Shown in pieces: positions 45,184 to 60,100 of a stretch of DNA of 64,000 nt (the first letter of the stretch is position 1; every line of letters begins with the position of its first letter). The notes beneath the pieces are model-generated. The model did no database searches and was not told the DNA's origin. It worked only from the letters and a program-made list of their open reading frames with translations. This stretch comes from Incurvaria masculella. Lineage: Eukaryota; Arthropoda; Insecta; Lepidoptera; Incurvariidae. The position numbers and the translations under genes were made by a program. The stretch lies in NCBI GenBank assembly GCA_946894095.1, contig OX335644.1, positions 19,697,595 through 19,761,594 of the forward strand, in the 5' to 3' direction.

Positions 45184-48100
45184 ATGCATCCTGCTGTCGC
45201 GTCCTTTGCGTGTCTGCTGTCGATGTTGCCAGGTAAGTTTTTCCCGACGTACCAAAACACACTAGGTTTTTATTATGTTGTTGGACAGGAATGGTTATAA
45301 CCGAATTTTCCAAGGGATTAAGTGCCATGCCAGGGCTTTTCATTTAAAAGCACGGCTGCATTGAACTGGATGGAAAACACGGACCGTTTTTCACTGTCGC
45401 TTCGACCATCTTTTCTTCCAATGCGATGGTACGCGCTCGGGGGGGGGGGGGGAGACTAACTCTTCCACCTAGTAAGGAAAGGAATCCTACAGTTTTACAT
45501 GGATTCCGAACTATGGAACAGCTCGCATTGACTTAGAAAGTCAAAGAAAGTGGTGCATGAACGGGGCGGGGATCGAGCCCATGACCTCTGGCATGGAAGG
45601 CAACACCCCTCGCGCATGAGCTACGAGCCGCACGGTAGGAGAAATTTTGAATAAAAACTTCCTGCGCCATCTCGCATCTCAATACCCGCTCCTACCATCT
45701 GAGTCTGCTTCTACAACCGTCAGTCTCGGTAGTCCAGCGGCACGATTGCCGTTCGATAATTGAGGTGAAGCACTTCTGGCACTGTCGGGTTCTGGATGGG
45801 TTACCGTCTTCGACTGTTGAGGCTAGCTGTGGTTCGAAATGAACGTAAAAGTGTAGAGTCTTACTTACTAGGTTAATCCTGCCCAGATTGGTACCATTGC
45901 ATTGAGTGAATGGTGGTCGAAGCGTCAACGAAAAATGTTAGTTTTTCGGCCTAGTTTACTGTAGCTGTGTAATATAAGTAAGGTCCTGTCATGTAGGTCC
46001 ATGGCACTTAGTTTTCATGAGAAAGGTTAGACCTTAAAATTTAAATTTTAAATTTGAATCGAAAACATGGACATTTTTGTATTACCTTCTTCAAACATAT
46101 TTTCATCTGACGTTACCAACCCGAACGAATTTAACCCTACCACATAGAAGTGAAAAGGGACCTACAGTGAGTCCGAATCACGGAACAACTAGCATTCGTG
46201 ACGTCGAAATCAGAAAGAAAAAGAAAGAGGTGCACGGTCGGGCGGGACCGCTGGCATGGAAAGCGATTCCCCGCCCCTCTGAGCTACACACCCTTTACAG
46301 GTTATCTAACTGAACTAATAAACGCTGATTGTCGTGGGTCATAAATCACGCCAAGTGTTGACATCACGCGAGATGTGATCATTTCCCCGCGGCTAAGAAG
46401 TGGAGCCAGTCGAGCGGGATGCGCGAGCACATGGCACGCGACGTTACGCGCGCTCGGGCCAGCAAGAGTCGATGTAAAAAACATCGATCATTAGTAGTGA
46501 CAGCGTAGCTTTAGACGTGTGACATTTTTCATCTGTCATGCAATCTGATTAAAAAAAGCGAGGTATGGGATGAAAAGATATTTTAACATTATTTCACAAT
46601 GTATTGACATGTTATGCAGGAAGAATACAAAAAGTTACCTAGTTAACAGGACTACAAAAACTACACAAGTAGATTGGAAGCATTATGCATGATAGCTGTC
46701 ACAGGTATCAAGCTATATTGCACTGTAACTGCTGTTCATATTTTCTTTAACCGGAAGTGTATATTTTCATGTTTGGTCGCCTGTACGTATGTTTGTAATT
46801 AGTAAAAAACATTTAATTGCTTTCTTCCTTAAATTAAATTTGCCTATAGCTATCGTATTGCATAATTTAATAAGACGCTGCTGTACACATATTCGATTTT
46901 AGTGTAATTTAGACCTAAAAACCATAGCAACATTATTATATCGAGACCAATACAAGGTAAATCGATAATCGATACAATCGCAGGGCATGTCACTAGGAAC
47001 TTGTTACCATTAGTTGATTTCCGCGAGAGAAGACTGCACCTGAGTAGTTACATAATGTAACTTTGTTTTATAAGTTACCATCATGCTAGTCAACCGTCAA
47101 CTAGCTGTGGGACCCGGAACTGCTCGGTACGATGCCGTTTTGGATTGGAGATGTCGGGCAATTTTTTTTCTGGCATAAGTCGTTTACGCGACTACATAGG
47201 CACAGCAACAAACATTAGAATAGCCTAACCTTTCATTAATGATATTTGTGATAAACCAGAGCTTCAAATAAATCGATGCAAATAACAAACTCTTATAAAA
47301 TCCAAAATGGCGTCTGTCTGTCAATCTGATGGCTAGCACCACACTAACTTTATGTCATAATATTAGCCGAACACATGGTTTGGGAGCTACATAGGTTAAA
47401 TGCCAGGATATTCCATTGAACTGGATGGAAAACAGGGATATTTTTCATTGCCGTTTCGACCATCGTTCTTTCAATGCGATGGTACAAACAAGGGCGGTAT
47501 TAACCGCATCATCTAAAAAGTACATAAGGCCAACCTTAATGCTTGAAAAGGCACTCATTGAGAACACGATCGCTCCCAGGGTTGGTTGATCTCGACTTTC
47601 GATGGCTAATAATACAGATATTTATTTATTTATTTATGGAGAAAAAAAAACATCGTCATAATAAAAGCCATACGCCGGAATCCAGCAGGAATTGGGCGCC
47701 ATGCCAGGACTTTCCCTCTCCTACCACCTACCACCTAGTAGGGGAAGGGGACCTACAGGTTTATATGGATTCCAAGGCATCGAACAGTTCGTATTCGTAA
47801 CGAAATGCACTTATCCAACTCCGAAAGAGAAATAAAGTGGTGCATGAAACGGGGGCAGGGACGAAGGCATGTCCCCGCGCCCCTTAGCTATGAACCGCTA
47901 AAAATGTTCGCTCATTGCCTGTTGCCGTGGCGAGTAGGTAGGTATGTATATATATATATATATATGTAGATATTGCACATTACCATAGATTGAACAGGAA
48001 GGCATAGATAGCTAACGTCATACCAGTGTTGAATAGGGAAAATAAAAGTCCACAGGTGACGTTGCAATTCACATTTCAGAATATATACATTGAATACAAA

Positions 48101-51100
48101 CCAATGAATATAAATTATATTTTTAATTTACAATGACATTACTCAATGAATGAATGAATAAACTATTTATTGTGCAATAGAGAAAACAAATACAATTATA
48201 AGAACAATTCGAAACAACAAAATTGCACTGGCGGACTTATCACTAAGAGTATTTTTTCCAGTCAACCTTTGGGGTGATGAGGAGAGACAATCTAAAATAT
48301 CTGTCGGTACAAGGTAGTAGGTACATAGGTACACAATAGCGATTTGAAAGGAAATTCAATGTACAGTTAAATTGTAACATTGACATGACGCCTACCTAGG
48401 CAAAACTTGGAATCAAGCTTATATTAATTACGGTGCAACCAGTTCTGGCAGTGACGGGAGATGGCGCTGGTTAGAAATGTCATTGTACCAGCGAACTTAA
48501 GCGGTTTTCGGCGAGTTTTGTACGTTGCATGACGTTAGCTATTTATACCTTGCTCTTTAATCTATGACATTACTAATGCAACCTGTCGCCCCAGGAAACT
48601 CGAGCAGGATGTTAGGTGTCCAAACTGGCAACCTGCTCACTCGTGGAGAAATCAACTCGGACCTATCTGGGCGCGTAATCAAACGAACCAGTCGAGATTA
48701 GCGACATTTCGATCGATTTACTCGTGTGTCGTAAGAGGAAAATAAGGCGAAAGATCAAGTTGTAGAGCTCGGTAGACCAGCGACGCGACCAACGCGTTTA
48801 TGTCCGACGGCCTCTGGGTGACCATCGACCACAGAATATACATATATATAGGATTACATCCAGTAGCTCGACTCCCCACAAAGTCCCGATTTCGTGCACC
48901 TGTACAGGCACATTTCGATTGTATGGGCTCTAAGCTAACAGCTTGTGGTCTAGGGGCTAGAGGACTTGCCTTTCATCCGAGAGGTCTGGGTTCAAAACCT
49001 CGCCCGGTCATGCACTACTTTCTTTCTCTTTCTTAGGTGGATGAGGACGGCTGCATTGAACCGGATGGAAAATACGAACAATTTTTCATTGCCGCTTCAA
49101 CCATAGTTTCATTAAATGCGGTGGTACAAACGCGGGCGGGCTTTACCCTACCACTTATTAGGGGAAGGGGAGCTACAGTTTTACCTGGGTTTCGAACCAT
49201 AGAAAAGGTCGCATTCGTAACGAATTGCATTAATCCAACTCACACAGAGAAAGAAAGTGGTACATGACCGGGGCAAGGATTTGAGACCATAACCATAGCC
49301 TGCTTCTTCACATTAAGTTTGAAGAACCCCAGGTTGTACTTTGCATGAAATACCTGGGCGTATAGTTGTTGACATTAGGCTTTTGAAAACGAACCGTTTC
49401 TCAAACTACTGCCGCACCACCAGGATATGGCACTGTCTATCTGCTGCCTTTCCACAAACTGGAAGTATTCAAACGTAAATTGAACCAGCTCGATAGCTCT
49501 GCGATAGTCTGCAAATCCGCTTGTATTGTGCCTCGCTGAGCTTGGTTTCGAGAGCGAGGTGAGAAGGATATGGCTTCTCTGAGCACCTTTGGTCTCTCAG
49601 CAAAGCCACCTATAAAGGGTTTTCACAATAAAAACAATCCAGAGTTTACTGACACTAAAAATGAAGGATCTACAGGATCGGTTGGTTCATTTAGGGTGTA
49701 TATGGACAATGTACGGGTGCATTCCCCGCCTTTGCGTGTCTAGAGATGGTAAGACATTCCCTCGAAAGTGACTCGAACTCACGGGCGACCGGCTGGAAAA
49801 TGTCGACACGCGCGCGGCCCAATCGGACGGTGGAAATCGCGAAAATGCACATTTCCCCAGGCGGCCCACTTGCGGACAGGTTCCGCGCGCGCCGCCGCCG
49901 CCGCCGCTTGCGCAAGCGCACGCGCCGCGCGACCGCACGCCCCGTTTGAGACTATCGAGGGCCCAAAGATTTGAAATTTAAAGAAATGCTCTCATGTCAA
50001 ACATTGGCCAAGGCACGATTTTGCACGCTGACTGCGAATAAAACCAGCCAAATCGTCTTCCGGGCCCTAGCGTTTCCCTACTTATTAAAGTTGTCAGATT
50101 TTAATCAAACAAAATCACTTGAGAAAGGATTTGTATTTTTCAGTAAAAAAAAAACAATCACAAAAATGTAATCACTTGAGATAGCTTCATTCTATGTCCG
50201 CATGTTTTAATTTGTTTTTGTAAATATATGTATTTTCAGTAAAACATTAAATAAAATTTGGGAAAAAAGCAACTTTCTCATATTTTCCAATCAAAAAGGT
50301 ATAGTAAAAAAAATTCGCTAGATTCCCATACAATTATATGGTCATTTTAGAACCAGAATCAGAACCATATATCGGGGACGCGATATAGACCGCGTGCCAT
50401 TCTTTTCTCTCCAGTGATTTTAACAATATATTTTAGAATCCAAAATTTCAAAAGAGCATGCAAACAGTTATCACCCGCAGTATAGAGGAATTGATATGGC
50501 AACGACTCTCTTTAGGGTTCCATTTTTTAAAAGGAAAAAAACAGACCAAGTGCGAGTCGAACTCGCACACGAACGGTTCTGGACCATCGTGCAAAATTTA
50601 ACACCAAAAATCACATATCTTATACAGCTTGCCCCAAAAGTCAACGTCATAACTTGGAGGGCTGGTAGCCCAGGTCAGGGCTGACTAGAATATTCTAATG
50701 AGCTTCATAAAAAATAAAAAAATCGATAGTTTTCGAGATATTGGCACTTTCATAAAATTTGGTATAAACCGACACCCTAGATCCATTTTTCGAGTACTAC
50801 AGGTACATATTTCCACATTCTAATATTATTACTTTGGAGCAATTTTTTAAATAGCTTGCCAGGTTACTATTGTATTTTTTTTTAAGTAGGAACTAACTTG
50901 GCTATTTCTAAATATAATTTACTCTAAATCAAACAATACGTTTTTAGGGTTCCGTACCCAAAGGGTGGCAACCCTATTACTAAGCCTCCGCTGTCCGTCC
51001 GTCCGTCCGTCCGTCCGTCTGCCACAGGGCTGTATCTCATGAACCGTAATAGTTAGGTAGCTGAAAAATTCAAAGAGTATGTATTTATTTTGCTGCTATA

Positions 51101-54100
51101 ACAACAAATAGGTAAAATGAAAAAAATATAATAAAAATTAAATCTCGTAAGATGGTACGGAACCCTTCGTGTGCGAGCCCGACTCGCACTTGACCGGTTT
51201 TATTTAAGGATATTAGCACTATTCCTTATTTTTTTTGGACGGTGATCAACACGGAGGTCGATTTCCATATTGATCAATAGCAAGACTACACAGGGTTGCG
51301 TAAAAAAACCGGCCAAGTGCGAGTCGGACTCGCACACGAAGGGTTCCGTAGCATCGTAGAAAAAAAAAAACAAAAAAATCACGTTTTTTGTATGGGAGCC
51401 CCCTTTAATTTTAATTATTTTTTAATCTCACCTATTTGTTGTTATAGCGGCAAAATAAATACACACTCTGTGAAAATTTCAGCCGTCTACCTGTTACGGT
51501 TACTGAGATACAGCCCTGTGACAGACGGACAGACGGACGGACGGACGGACGGACGGACGGACGGACAGCGGAGGCTTAGTAATAGGGTTCCGTTTTCACC
51601 CTTTGGGTACGGAACCCTAAAAACATAATAAATATGTAAATGTATAAAGGGAGACCCTTTAATTAAGCTGCAATAGAAATACCTAGACACTCTGTGAACA
51701 TTTCAGCTGTCTACCTATTACGAGTCTTGATATACAGACGGACGGACAGCGGAGGCTTAGTAAGGGTTCCGTTGGCTGAAAAGACGGAACAGGAAGGTCC
51801 TGATATGGCTCCGACATCCATGTGGTGTGTTAGGCTAAGCCTGACGATCAGTTTGGTATTATTAATCCATGTCCAGTTATATATAAAAACCCTTTAGGTA
51901 TGAACCCTAAAAAGGGGTTCCTTCGTTGTCCGTCTATATGTTTGTCAAAAACAATTATGGATAAATCAAAAAGTCTTCGAAGTCAATGCACTTAAGTAAT
52001 ATGGCCATTTAAGGCTGTCCGACCCATATAAAGTTGTTTGCACACATAACGCAAAAAGTATTGCACTTTAAGCCACGAATTAATAATAAAAGTTTAATAT
52101 TGTCATATTACTTGCAGCGAAAACAATTTCACAATTTCAGGATTATTGGTTTTGTTACAATTTATTTAAATACGATTTTTATTTAACAGCGCCATCTAAC
52201 GGTGTAAAACATTTAACCGGCAATTACAAGGAAACCATTAAACCTGAAATTGTGAATATGTTTTCGCTGCAACTACTATGGCTATATTTAATATTTTTGA
52301 CGAATTCGTGCCTTAAAGTGCAATACTTTTTGCGTTCTGTGTAAAAAAAAAAACATTGTATGGGTCGGAACATCCTTAACCAGCAAGTTTTGATACCTGC
52401 AATGAAATAAAATTCTTCTATTCTCAATTTCAGTTTTTTGTATGTTAGATGCATGTTTACATGGATGGCTAATACCAAACTGACCGACAGATATTAGGCT
52501 AACACACCACATGGGAACAAGGAATTAGGTGCCATGCCAGGACCTTCCCTTTATGAGCACGGCTTCGTTGAACTGGATGGAAAACACGGACAATTTTCAC
52601 TGCCGCTCCGACTATCGTTCATTCAATGCGATGGTACCAACCCGGGCGGGATCAACCCTACCACCTAGTAAGGCAGGGGACCTACAGTTTTACGTGGAAT
52701 CCGGACCGCGGCTAGCCTCAACGGTTGAAAATGGTCACCCATCCAGAACCTAACCGCGCTCAGAAGTGCTTCACAAAGCTTATCGAGTCACAAGGCGTCG
52801 CGCCACTGGGCTACCGAGGCTGACAAACCTAGACTGTTGACCGAGAATTGTGAATTTGGGAAATATCCGAAAAGCGTTTATATACTATAGTTATATCCCA
52901 TAATAAAATCCCGTAATAGACTGGGCTGAATCCTACCTCCTAGTAGGGAAGAAGAACTACTATGTTAATTAATTAATTTAATTGGTTTCCTAACGGTTAA
53001 AAAAAAAGATATCATACGATCGATTCTTCCTCCGCAGGGCCGCCGGGCATCGAATTCGAGAATTCATACCTACAGATGTTGCCAGTGGACAAGTCAAAAT
53101 GTCCGTACGTCCGACCCAGCCGAGACATCATATTCCGGTTGTATACAGAGTAAGTATTAGATATTCTATATTTTAATCGTTGAGGTGAATGGTTTTAATC
53201 CAAGATTTCTGCCGGGCGATTACGCCTGCAGATAGGGTGGCGTGCTCTTGCCAACACTAAAATATGGAAGACTAGGGAGTGACAGAAATGGCACGAATGT
53301 GGAATTAAAGCAGGTGAAATTCGTTACATGAGGAAAGTTCGCTCTAATCTTTAAATTATAGCTAGAACATCAATGGCACATATTCCCTGTTTTTATTATG
53401 AAACTTTGTTGAACGCCCTTATCAAACTGAACGCAATCGGCTCTTATGCCGCATGCCATATTTTGCCACATACAAATCAGTTTTCTAAATCTATCTTACA
53501 TAAAGAACACAAAACTATTGAAAGTGTTATCAAATGATTGGTCTAGTCGATAACTATTTAATTTGCTTGCATTTAGGAAATAATAGCCTAGAAACTTGGC
53601 GATTTTTCGATTTTTTATGGCTAAACTGGGTAATTTTCCAATAAAATAACCCCTGTGCGAAAATAACGATGATCAGAACTATTAAATAAAAAAATATAAT
53701 TCCACAAAGTTTACGTAAATTTTATGTTATTTTATAAACAATCACCAACATAGACTTATGTACTTTTCCATATTACTGGTTACCAGCAATTTGCATATTT
53801 TCACGCCACTCGCCGCTCGTTTCACCGTTAAAGACCTTAAAAAAGCCACGTTTTATTCGTGACCACTCTCAATGCATAAATTACTGTCCATTCTCCCTTT
53901 CAGGCACAACCCGTCGGTGTACGAGGAGCTGACGGTCGGCGACGACGCGGCCCTCGCCGCCACGCACATCGACTTCGGCCGGCACACCGTCGTGTACTTC
54001 CACGCGTTCCTCGAGAGCCCCGACTCGGAGAGCGGCACCCTCATCAGGGAAGGTCGGTGGCGTCTACTTTCAGGCACAGCCCGTCGGTGTACGAGGAGCT

Positions 54101-57100
54101 GACGGTCGGCGACGACGCGGCCCTCGCCGCCACGCACATCGACTTCGGCCGGCACACCGTCGTGTACTTCCACGCGTTCCTCGAGAGCCCCGACTCGGAG
54201 AGCGGCACCCTCATCAGGGAAGGTCGGTGGCGTCTACTTTCAGGCACAGCCCGTCGGTGTACGAGGAGCTGACGGTCGGCGACGACGCGGCCCTCGCCGC
54301 CACGCACATCGACTTCGGCCGGCACACCGTCGTGTACTTCCACGCGTTCCTCGAGAGCCCCGACTCGGAGAGCGGCACCCTCATCAGGGAAGGTCGGTGG
54401 CGTCTACTTTCAGGCACAGCCCGTCGGTGTACGAGGAGCTGACGGTCGGCGACGACGCGGCCCTCGCCGCCACGCACATCGACTTCGGCCGGCACACCGT
54501 CGTGTACTTCCACGCGTTCCTCGAGAGCCCCGACTCGGAGAGCGGCACCCTCATCAGGGAAGGTCGGTGGCGTCTACTTTCAGGCACAGCCCGTCGGTGT
54601 ACGAGGAGCTGACGGTCGGCGACGACGCGGCCCTCGCCGCCACGCACATCGACTTCGGCCGGCACACCGTCGTGTACTTCCACGCGTTCCTCGAGAGCCC
54701 CGACTCGGAGAGCGGCACCCTCATCAGGGAAGGTCGGTGGCGTCTACTTTCAGGCACAGCCCGTCGGTGTACGAGGAGCTGACGGTCGGCGACGACGCGG
54801 CCCTCGCCGCCACGCACATCGACTTCGGCCGGCACACCGTCGTGTACTTCCACGCGTTCCTCGAGAGCCCCGACTCGGAGAGCGGCACCCTCATCAGGGA
54901 AGGTCGGTGGCGTCTACTTTCAGGCACAGCCCGTCGGTGTACGAGGAGCTGACGGTCGGCGACGACGCGGCCCTCGCCGCCACGCACATCGACTTCAGCC
55001 GACACAACGCCGTGTACTTCTACGCATTCTTCGAAAGCCCCGAGTCGGAGAGCGGCAACCTCATCAGGGAAAGTCAGTGGCGTCTACTTTTGAAGCGCTT
55101 GCATTACATGCTATTTCGCATCCTATATATCGCATATATATCACGCATTCTTAGGAGATGTGTCGCACTGGCGACTATTATTTTGATGAAAACGCACTTT
55201 CGAGTCTTGCTCGAAAAACCATTGCGACAGAGACGTTTTACTTCTTCAACCTGGCAACGACCTGAATTTTTACGATGTGTAATGCAATTGTGTGTGTTGT
55301 GAGTTTGTTTGAATAAAAGGATGAATGTTAACTATTGGTGTTTTTCGCCTCAAAGCCCCGATTGCACCAAGAGAAAGCTGAGTTAATCAATGTTCAAACA
55401 CGTCACTTTTAGTGAACCGCATAGAGTTCCTGCCATACTGTCCACAAAAAGTGACGTTTTTAATTATACTTTGACGTTGATTTTGATTTTTTGTCCTTTC
55501 GTGCACTCTGCCTTAAGTGCACCCACTTAACAATTTAATGCTTTATCATCATTCCAGGGTACACGTACCGCGGCCACACCAACATCATTATGGTGGACGC
55601 GCAGCGGCTCGAGGCGGGGCCCTGGTACTTCACCGCGGCCGAGAACACCTGGTACATCGGGCAGTACGCGGCGAAGCTGCTCGACTACCTGGTGTCGAGG
55701 TGGGCCAACACCATTCCTTGGTGGCTTGTTGATGCACGTTAACTCATGCCTGTTGTTCCTGGCAGGTCTATGATCTGGTTCTGACCCTTGCCACTCTACG
55801 AATAAACATACTGATAGATCCGTAAATCATCTATCAAATGTTTAATCATTTTGGTACCCAATAAATAGGAAAAGAAATCGAGGTAGACAATTCCGAAGGT
55901 GGGAAGACGAAATAAAGATCACGGCAGGGAAAACATGGACTAGGAAGGCGTTAAACAGAACAGAGTGGAAAGAAATGGAGGAGGCCTTTGCCAAAGTTGG
56001 GCAAACAGACTGGGTTGTCGGTGTCACAGACTCACGAGAGTCGTAATGATAAGATATTCATCTAATGTAAAAATTCTGTGTCTAAATAAGGGCTTATATT
56101 ATTAATATTTTATAGATCCTTAAATCAAGCTCGGCTTTAGCGCAATGAAAAACTTTTGCCACAGTTGTCAATTGTCTGGTCTAGTAACATATATTAAGCC
56201 TGAAAGCACTGTCTTTTGGACACTCCCTTCTCCATAAGCACCGCTAACGTTTGGGGGTAACAGATAGCCGTCTATATCGTGGCTGCATGGATACAACTGA
56301 AACAACCACCCATGTACTGTTGGACTGCAATAGCGTGGAAGAATGAGCACGAACTCTGGCAGCATCAGGATCCGTCCCAGAAGCGTGTGAGAATTTGAAA
56401 AATCTTTTGTAATTCTAGATAGATCTAGGATGGCTCACATAGTCACACCTGTTTATGCATAGTGGCTTTTCAACAAGTAGACTTCACTATTATAAGTGTC
56501 AATTCCGGTGCCAAGACCTATGCAACAGGGCCAAGAACATACACGGTTTCTAGGGTCGCTGAGTCTGTTCTACAGGTTATTCCTCCCCATCCAACTTATA
56601 TCCGGAGCACCCTCTTGTGATTGACATTAGGCTTTTGAGAACGAACCGTTTCTCGAAGTTATTTCTCTGCCGCACCGCCAGGATATGGAACAGTCTGCCG
56701 GCGGGTGTCTTTCCTCAAACCTGGCTATCTCCAAACGTAATTTGAACAAGCTTGCTACCTCAGTATGGTGCCTAGCTGTGCGTAGTTTCGCGAGGTGAAG
56801 TGGATTCGGCTTTTCTGAGTATCTTTGGTCTCTCAGCACAGCGACCCATCCCGGTTTTTCATAATAAAACTTGGATAAATGTCTCGATCGGTCGGTCGCA
56901 GAGGGCTGCGTCTCGCCGACACGCACCTGATCGGGCACAGCCTGGGCGCGCAGGCGGCCGGCGTGGCGGGCGGCGCGCTCGCGGGCGGCCGGCTCGCGCG
57001 CATCACCGGCCTGGACCCGGCGCTGCCGCTGTTCGCGCAGCTGCCGCCCGAGCACCGGCTCGACGCGGCCGACGCCGGCTTCGTGGACGTCATACACACG

Positions 57101-60100
57101 GACGCGGGCATATTCGGTGAGTGCGTTCGCAGCATGACATACGCTCTTAAAAGTTTTGATACAAATCTTTAGAGGCTTATATCATGGATATTAGAAAAGT
57201 TGTAGCCGTCACATTATCAAAAAAATCAAAACATAAGGACGTACCTCTAGGTGCAAAATTTGTAAAAGTAGTATGATGTGCAAAATATCAGAAAAATATT
57301 TCACATTTGACTGAGGAAACAGGCACGATTGTATGGAATTCGATCACCTTATTATCCTCTTAAGAGGCCTGACGCAAAAAGCGAAAAAAGTAACCCTCAT
57401 GGTCTGGCTCTGGTGTCTGTTGATCACACGCATTTATCTCGAATAGTAAGGTTGTTTGAAAATTCTGAAAATAATTACCAATATAGGTACATATATTTAG
57501 TTGTGCACTACCTATTATCAAAAGTCATACTTTTTAAGAAAAAGATATGTCTAGATACCTGAAGCGCATTATTTTTATGTATGCAATTGCAAAAAAATCA
57601 TCAGGCGAGGGCGAATTTCTTCGTTTCGCACTCTGTCTACTATTTACGTCCATGTCCAGCAGTGACGCGACCTCGGCATGTGAACACATTCACGCTTGAC
57701 AGGTTCTTTAGGAACGATGACTGTGCCATGGTTCGGAATCCATCTAAAACTGCAGGTCCCGTTCCCCTACTAGATGGTAGGGTTAAGCCCGCCTGGGTTG
57801 GTATCATCGAGTTGAATGAAAATATGTTCGAAACGAACGTTTAAACATTTTCTACGTTTCCATCCAGTTTGATGTAGGCTGGAGAGAAGGTCCTGGCACC
57901 TAATTCCTTCATGAATGCGTTATGTTGGGCTAACATCATAACTGCGGGTGTCGTATTAGCCGTCCATGTCCAGTTATATAAAACAATAGTTTAGAATAAA
58001 GTCATCAATTGATCAAATTATCTACACAATTTTGTCAATATATGCACATAATATCCAGCTATTACGTACCGGCTCTATTTATTCAGTGTCTGTAACACGT
58101 ATGATGTGTCAACAGGCGTCCACCACCCGGTGGGGCACGCCGATTTCTACCCCAACGGCGGCGTGAGCCCGCAGCCCGGCTGCGAGCTGGAGACACTCTG
58201 GCCGCGGCACATGATCTTCGAGAAGTGTGAGTACGGCCCTCGTCCTTCCGGACAATTTAACTCGCAATTTCGAGTTCGAGTTAAACGGACGAGCGGCCGT
58301 TTTGTTATTGCCGCATTAGTCAAATGTGCCAAGTTAGTGAGCACAGACACGAACTTCGAGACCAATTAATTTTGCAGATAAAGGCCGCTCGTCCAGTTTA
58401 CTCGAAGTCGAAATTGCTAGGAAAGTAGCCCGGTACATACACAGAACAGACGACGATCACAGCTGTCGGTCATAGTCTTGTCATTTGAGAGCCCCTGGGC
58501 TTTCGAACTTTCAAGAGAGCTGCGATACCAGGCCGTCCCACCAGGTGCTTTATCACACCACGTTTGAAGGATCCAAGGTTGTACTTTGGGGGAAATACCT
58601 TCGGATTTTTGTGGTTTCTCGGATTATTCCCCATTCCGGTACAGTCATTCCAGATTTAAATAATTAAGATTCTGGAGTTTACCTCATAACCATTCCAGAT
58701 TAACATTTTGACCATTCTAGATTAATATTACAACCATTCCGGATAATTGCAGGTTCTCAGAGTACCCTCTATTCCCAGCATTGTGGAGTGGAAGTTATAA
58801 ACATTCCAGATTAATATTATGAACCTCAGCTAGTGGGTAGATATAGATTTAATAAAAATCTATAATGCTATTATGAACACGACGAAACGCGTGCGCAGTC
58901 TTCTGCAGCCACTGGCGCTCGTACGAATACTACGCGGAGTCCATCCTGAGACCAGACGGCTTCTCGGCGACCGAGTGCCCCTCCTGGCACCGGTACCTCG
59001 GCGGCCACTGTCGCGGCAACGCGCTCACGCCCATGGGCGCCGGCGCCAGCCCGCAGTGAGTGGCGCGGTGTGGGTTGCCATTGGCGCACGGCTGGGTCGG
59101 GCTACACGGGTTTTGTTGGAACGTTTCCGTTGTAGATTAGTTGGAGCAAAGTTTCGGGTGGCACAATCGTTGGGGAGTCAGCACTTAGCACCGATGTTTT
59201 ATTTTTATTATTTATATCTTTATTTTCACATTATAATTTATTATTTATTATTATTACTAGTGGCATTATGACCTATAGACCTCGCGAGTAGTTTGCATAG
59301 CTTAAGGTCGGCCCGTAAGCATCAGAAAATTTCGCCTCCCATACAAACGTAGTTTACTAATAATTTGAAAACCACTGTTCCAACTTACTTGATATTTGGT
59401 ATCTAATATAATGCTACAAATATCTGTGTCTGCATGTCTTTGTTTTTTCGGTACATGTATTCTGGGTCAAACCACAGAGAAAACAAAATTCGTATGAAGA
59501 TTTTCTTTTTGCTTTCACTTCATTCGGTTTGAATTTTTCAAGAAAACAAAAGCATGCAGACACAGATATTTGTTACCTGATATTAGATATTTAATATCAA
59601 TTTAATTGGAATAGCGGTTTCCAAATGATTAGTAAACTATGTTTGTATGTGGAGCATAGCTTACGGGCCGTTCTTAAATCTGAAAAAATGCACCTTAAAC
59701 AAGATCCTATTATTTTTCTAACTTTGTGCTAACCTAATGTTTGTCTTGTCACAAAACAAATTTAGTGTGACATTTTTTAAAAATAAAAAAAAAACATATA
59801 ATTATGGCACCCGTAGACAACATTTCACGAGAATCGGCTGAGAAATGCGACCTGGAGAGGAGAACCGCCGGACAGATATACGAAAGCATTTTTGCCCAAG
59901 CTGAAACGCAATTTCATAAATTACATTTTTTTTAATTTCTAATATTTTGTTATTTAATATTACAGTACATCTATAAATAAACCATAATTTTAACCCTTGT
60001 ATATTTTTTAATGGAATTTATCTAGGCCTGGATACATTTTAATTTGAACAGTCAAAAAGGACTCTAAAATTGTAACCATAAAGTCATAGGAAGGAAGCAA

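Noticed and set aside
50630..50930. Possible viral or gene insert between CCGT elements
   Set aside because: No open frame and no recognisable motif; only an unclassified spacer.
53853..55005. Minus-strand frames of 93-106 codons over the exon array
   Set aside because: They repeat with the 170-bp period and are antisense shadows of lipase exon 3.
56627..57135. Minus-strand frames of 156 and 100 codons
   Set aside because: Antisense of lipase exon 5 and the adjacent LINE end; arginine/alanine-rich composition comes from GC-rich codons.
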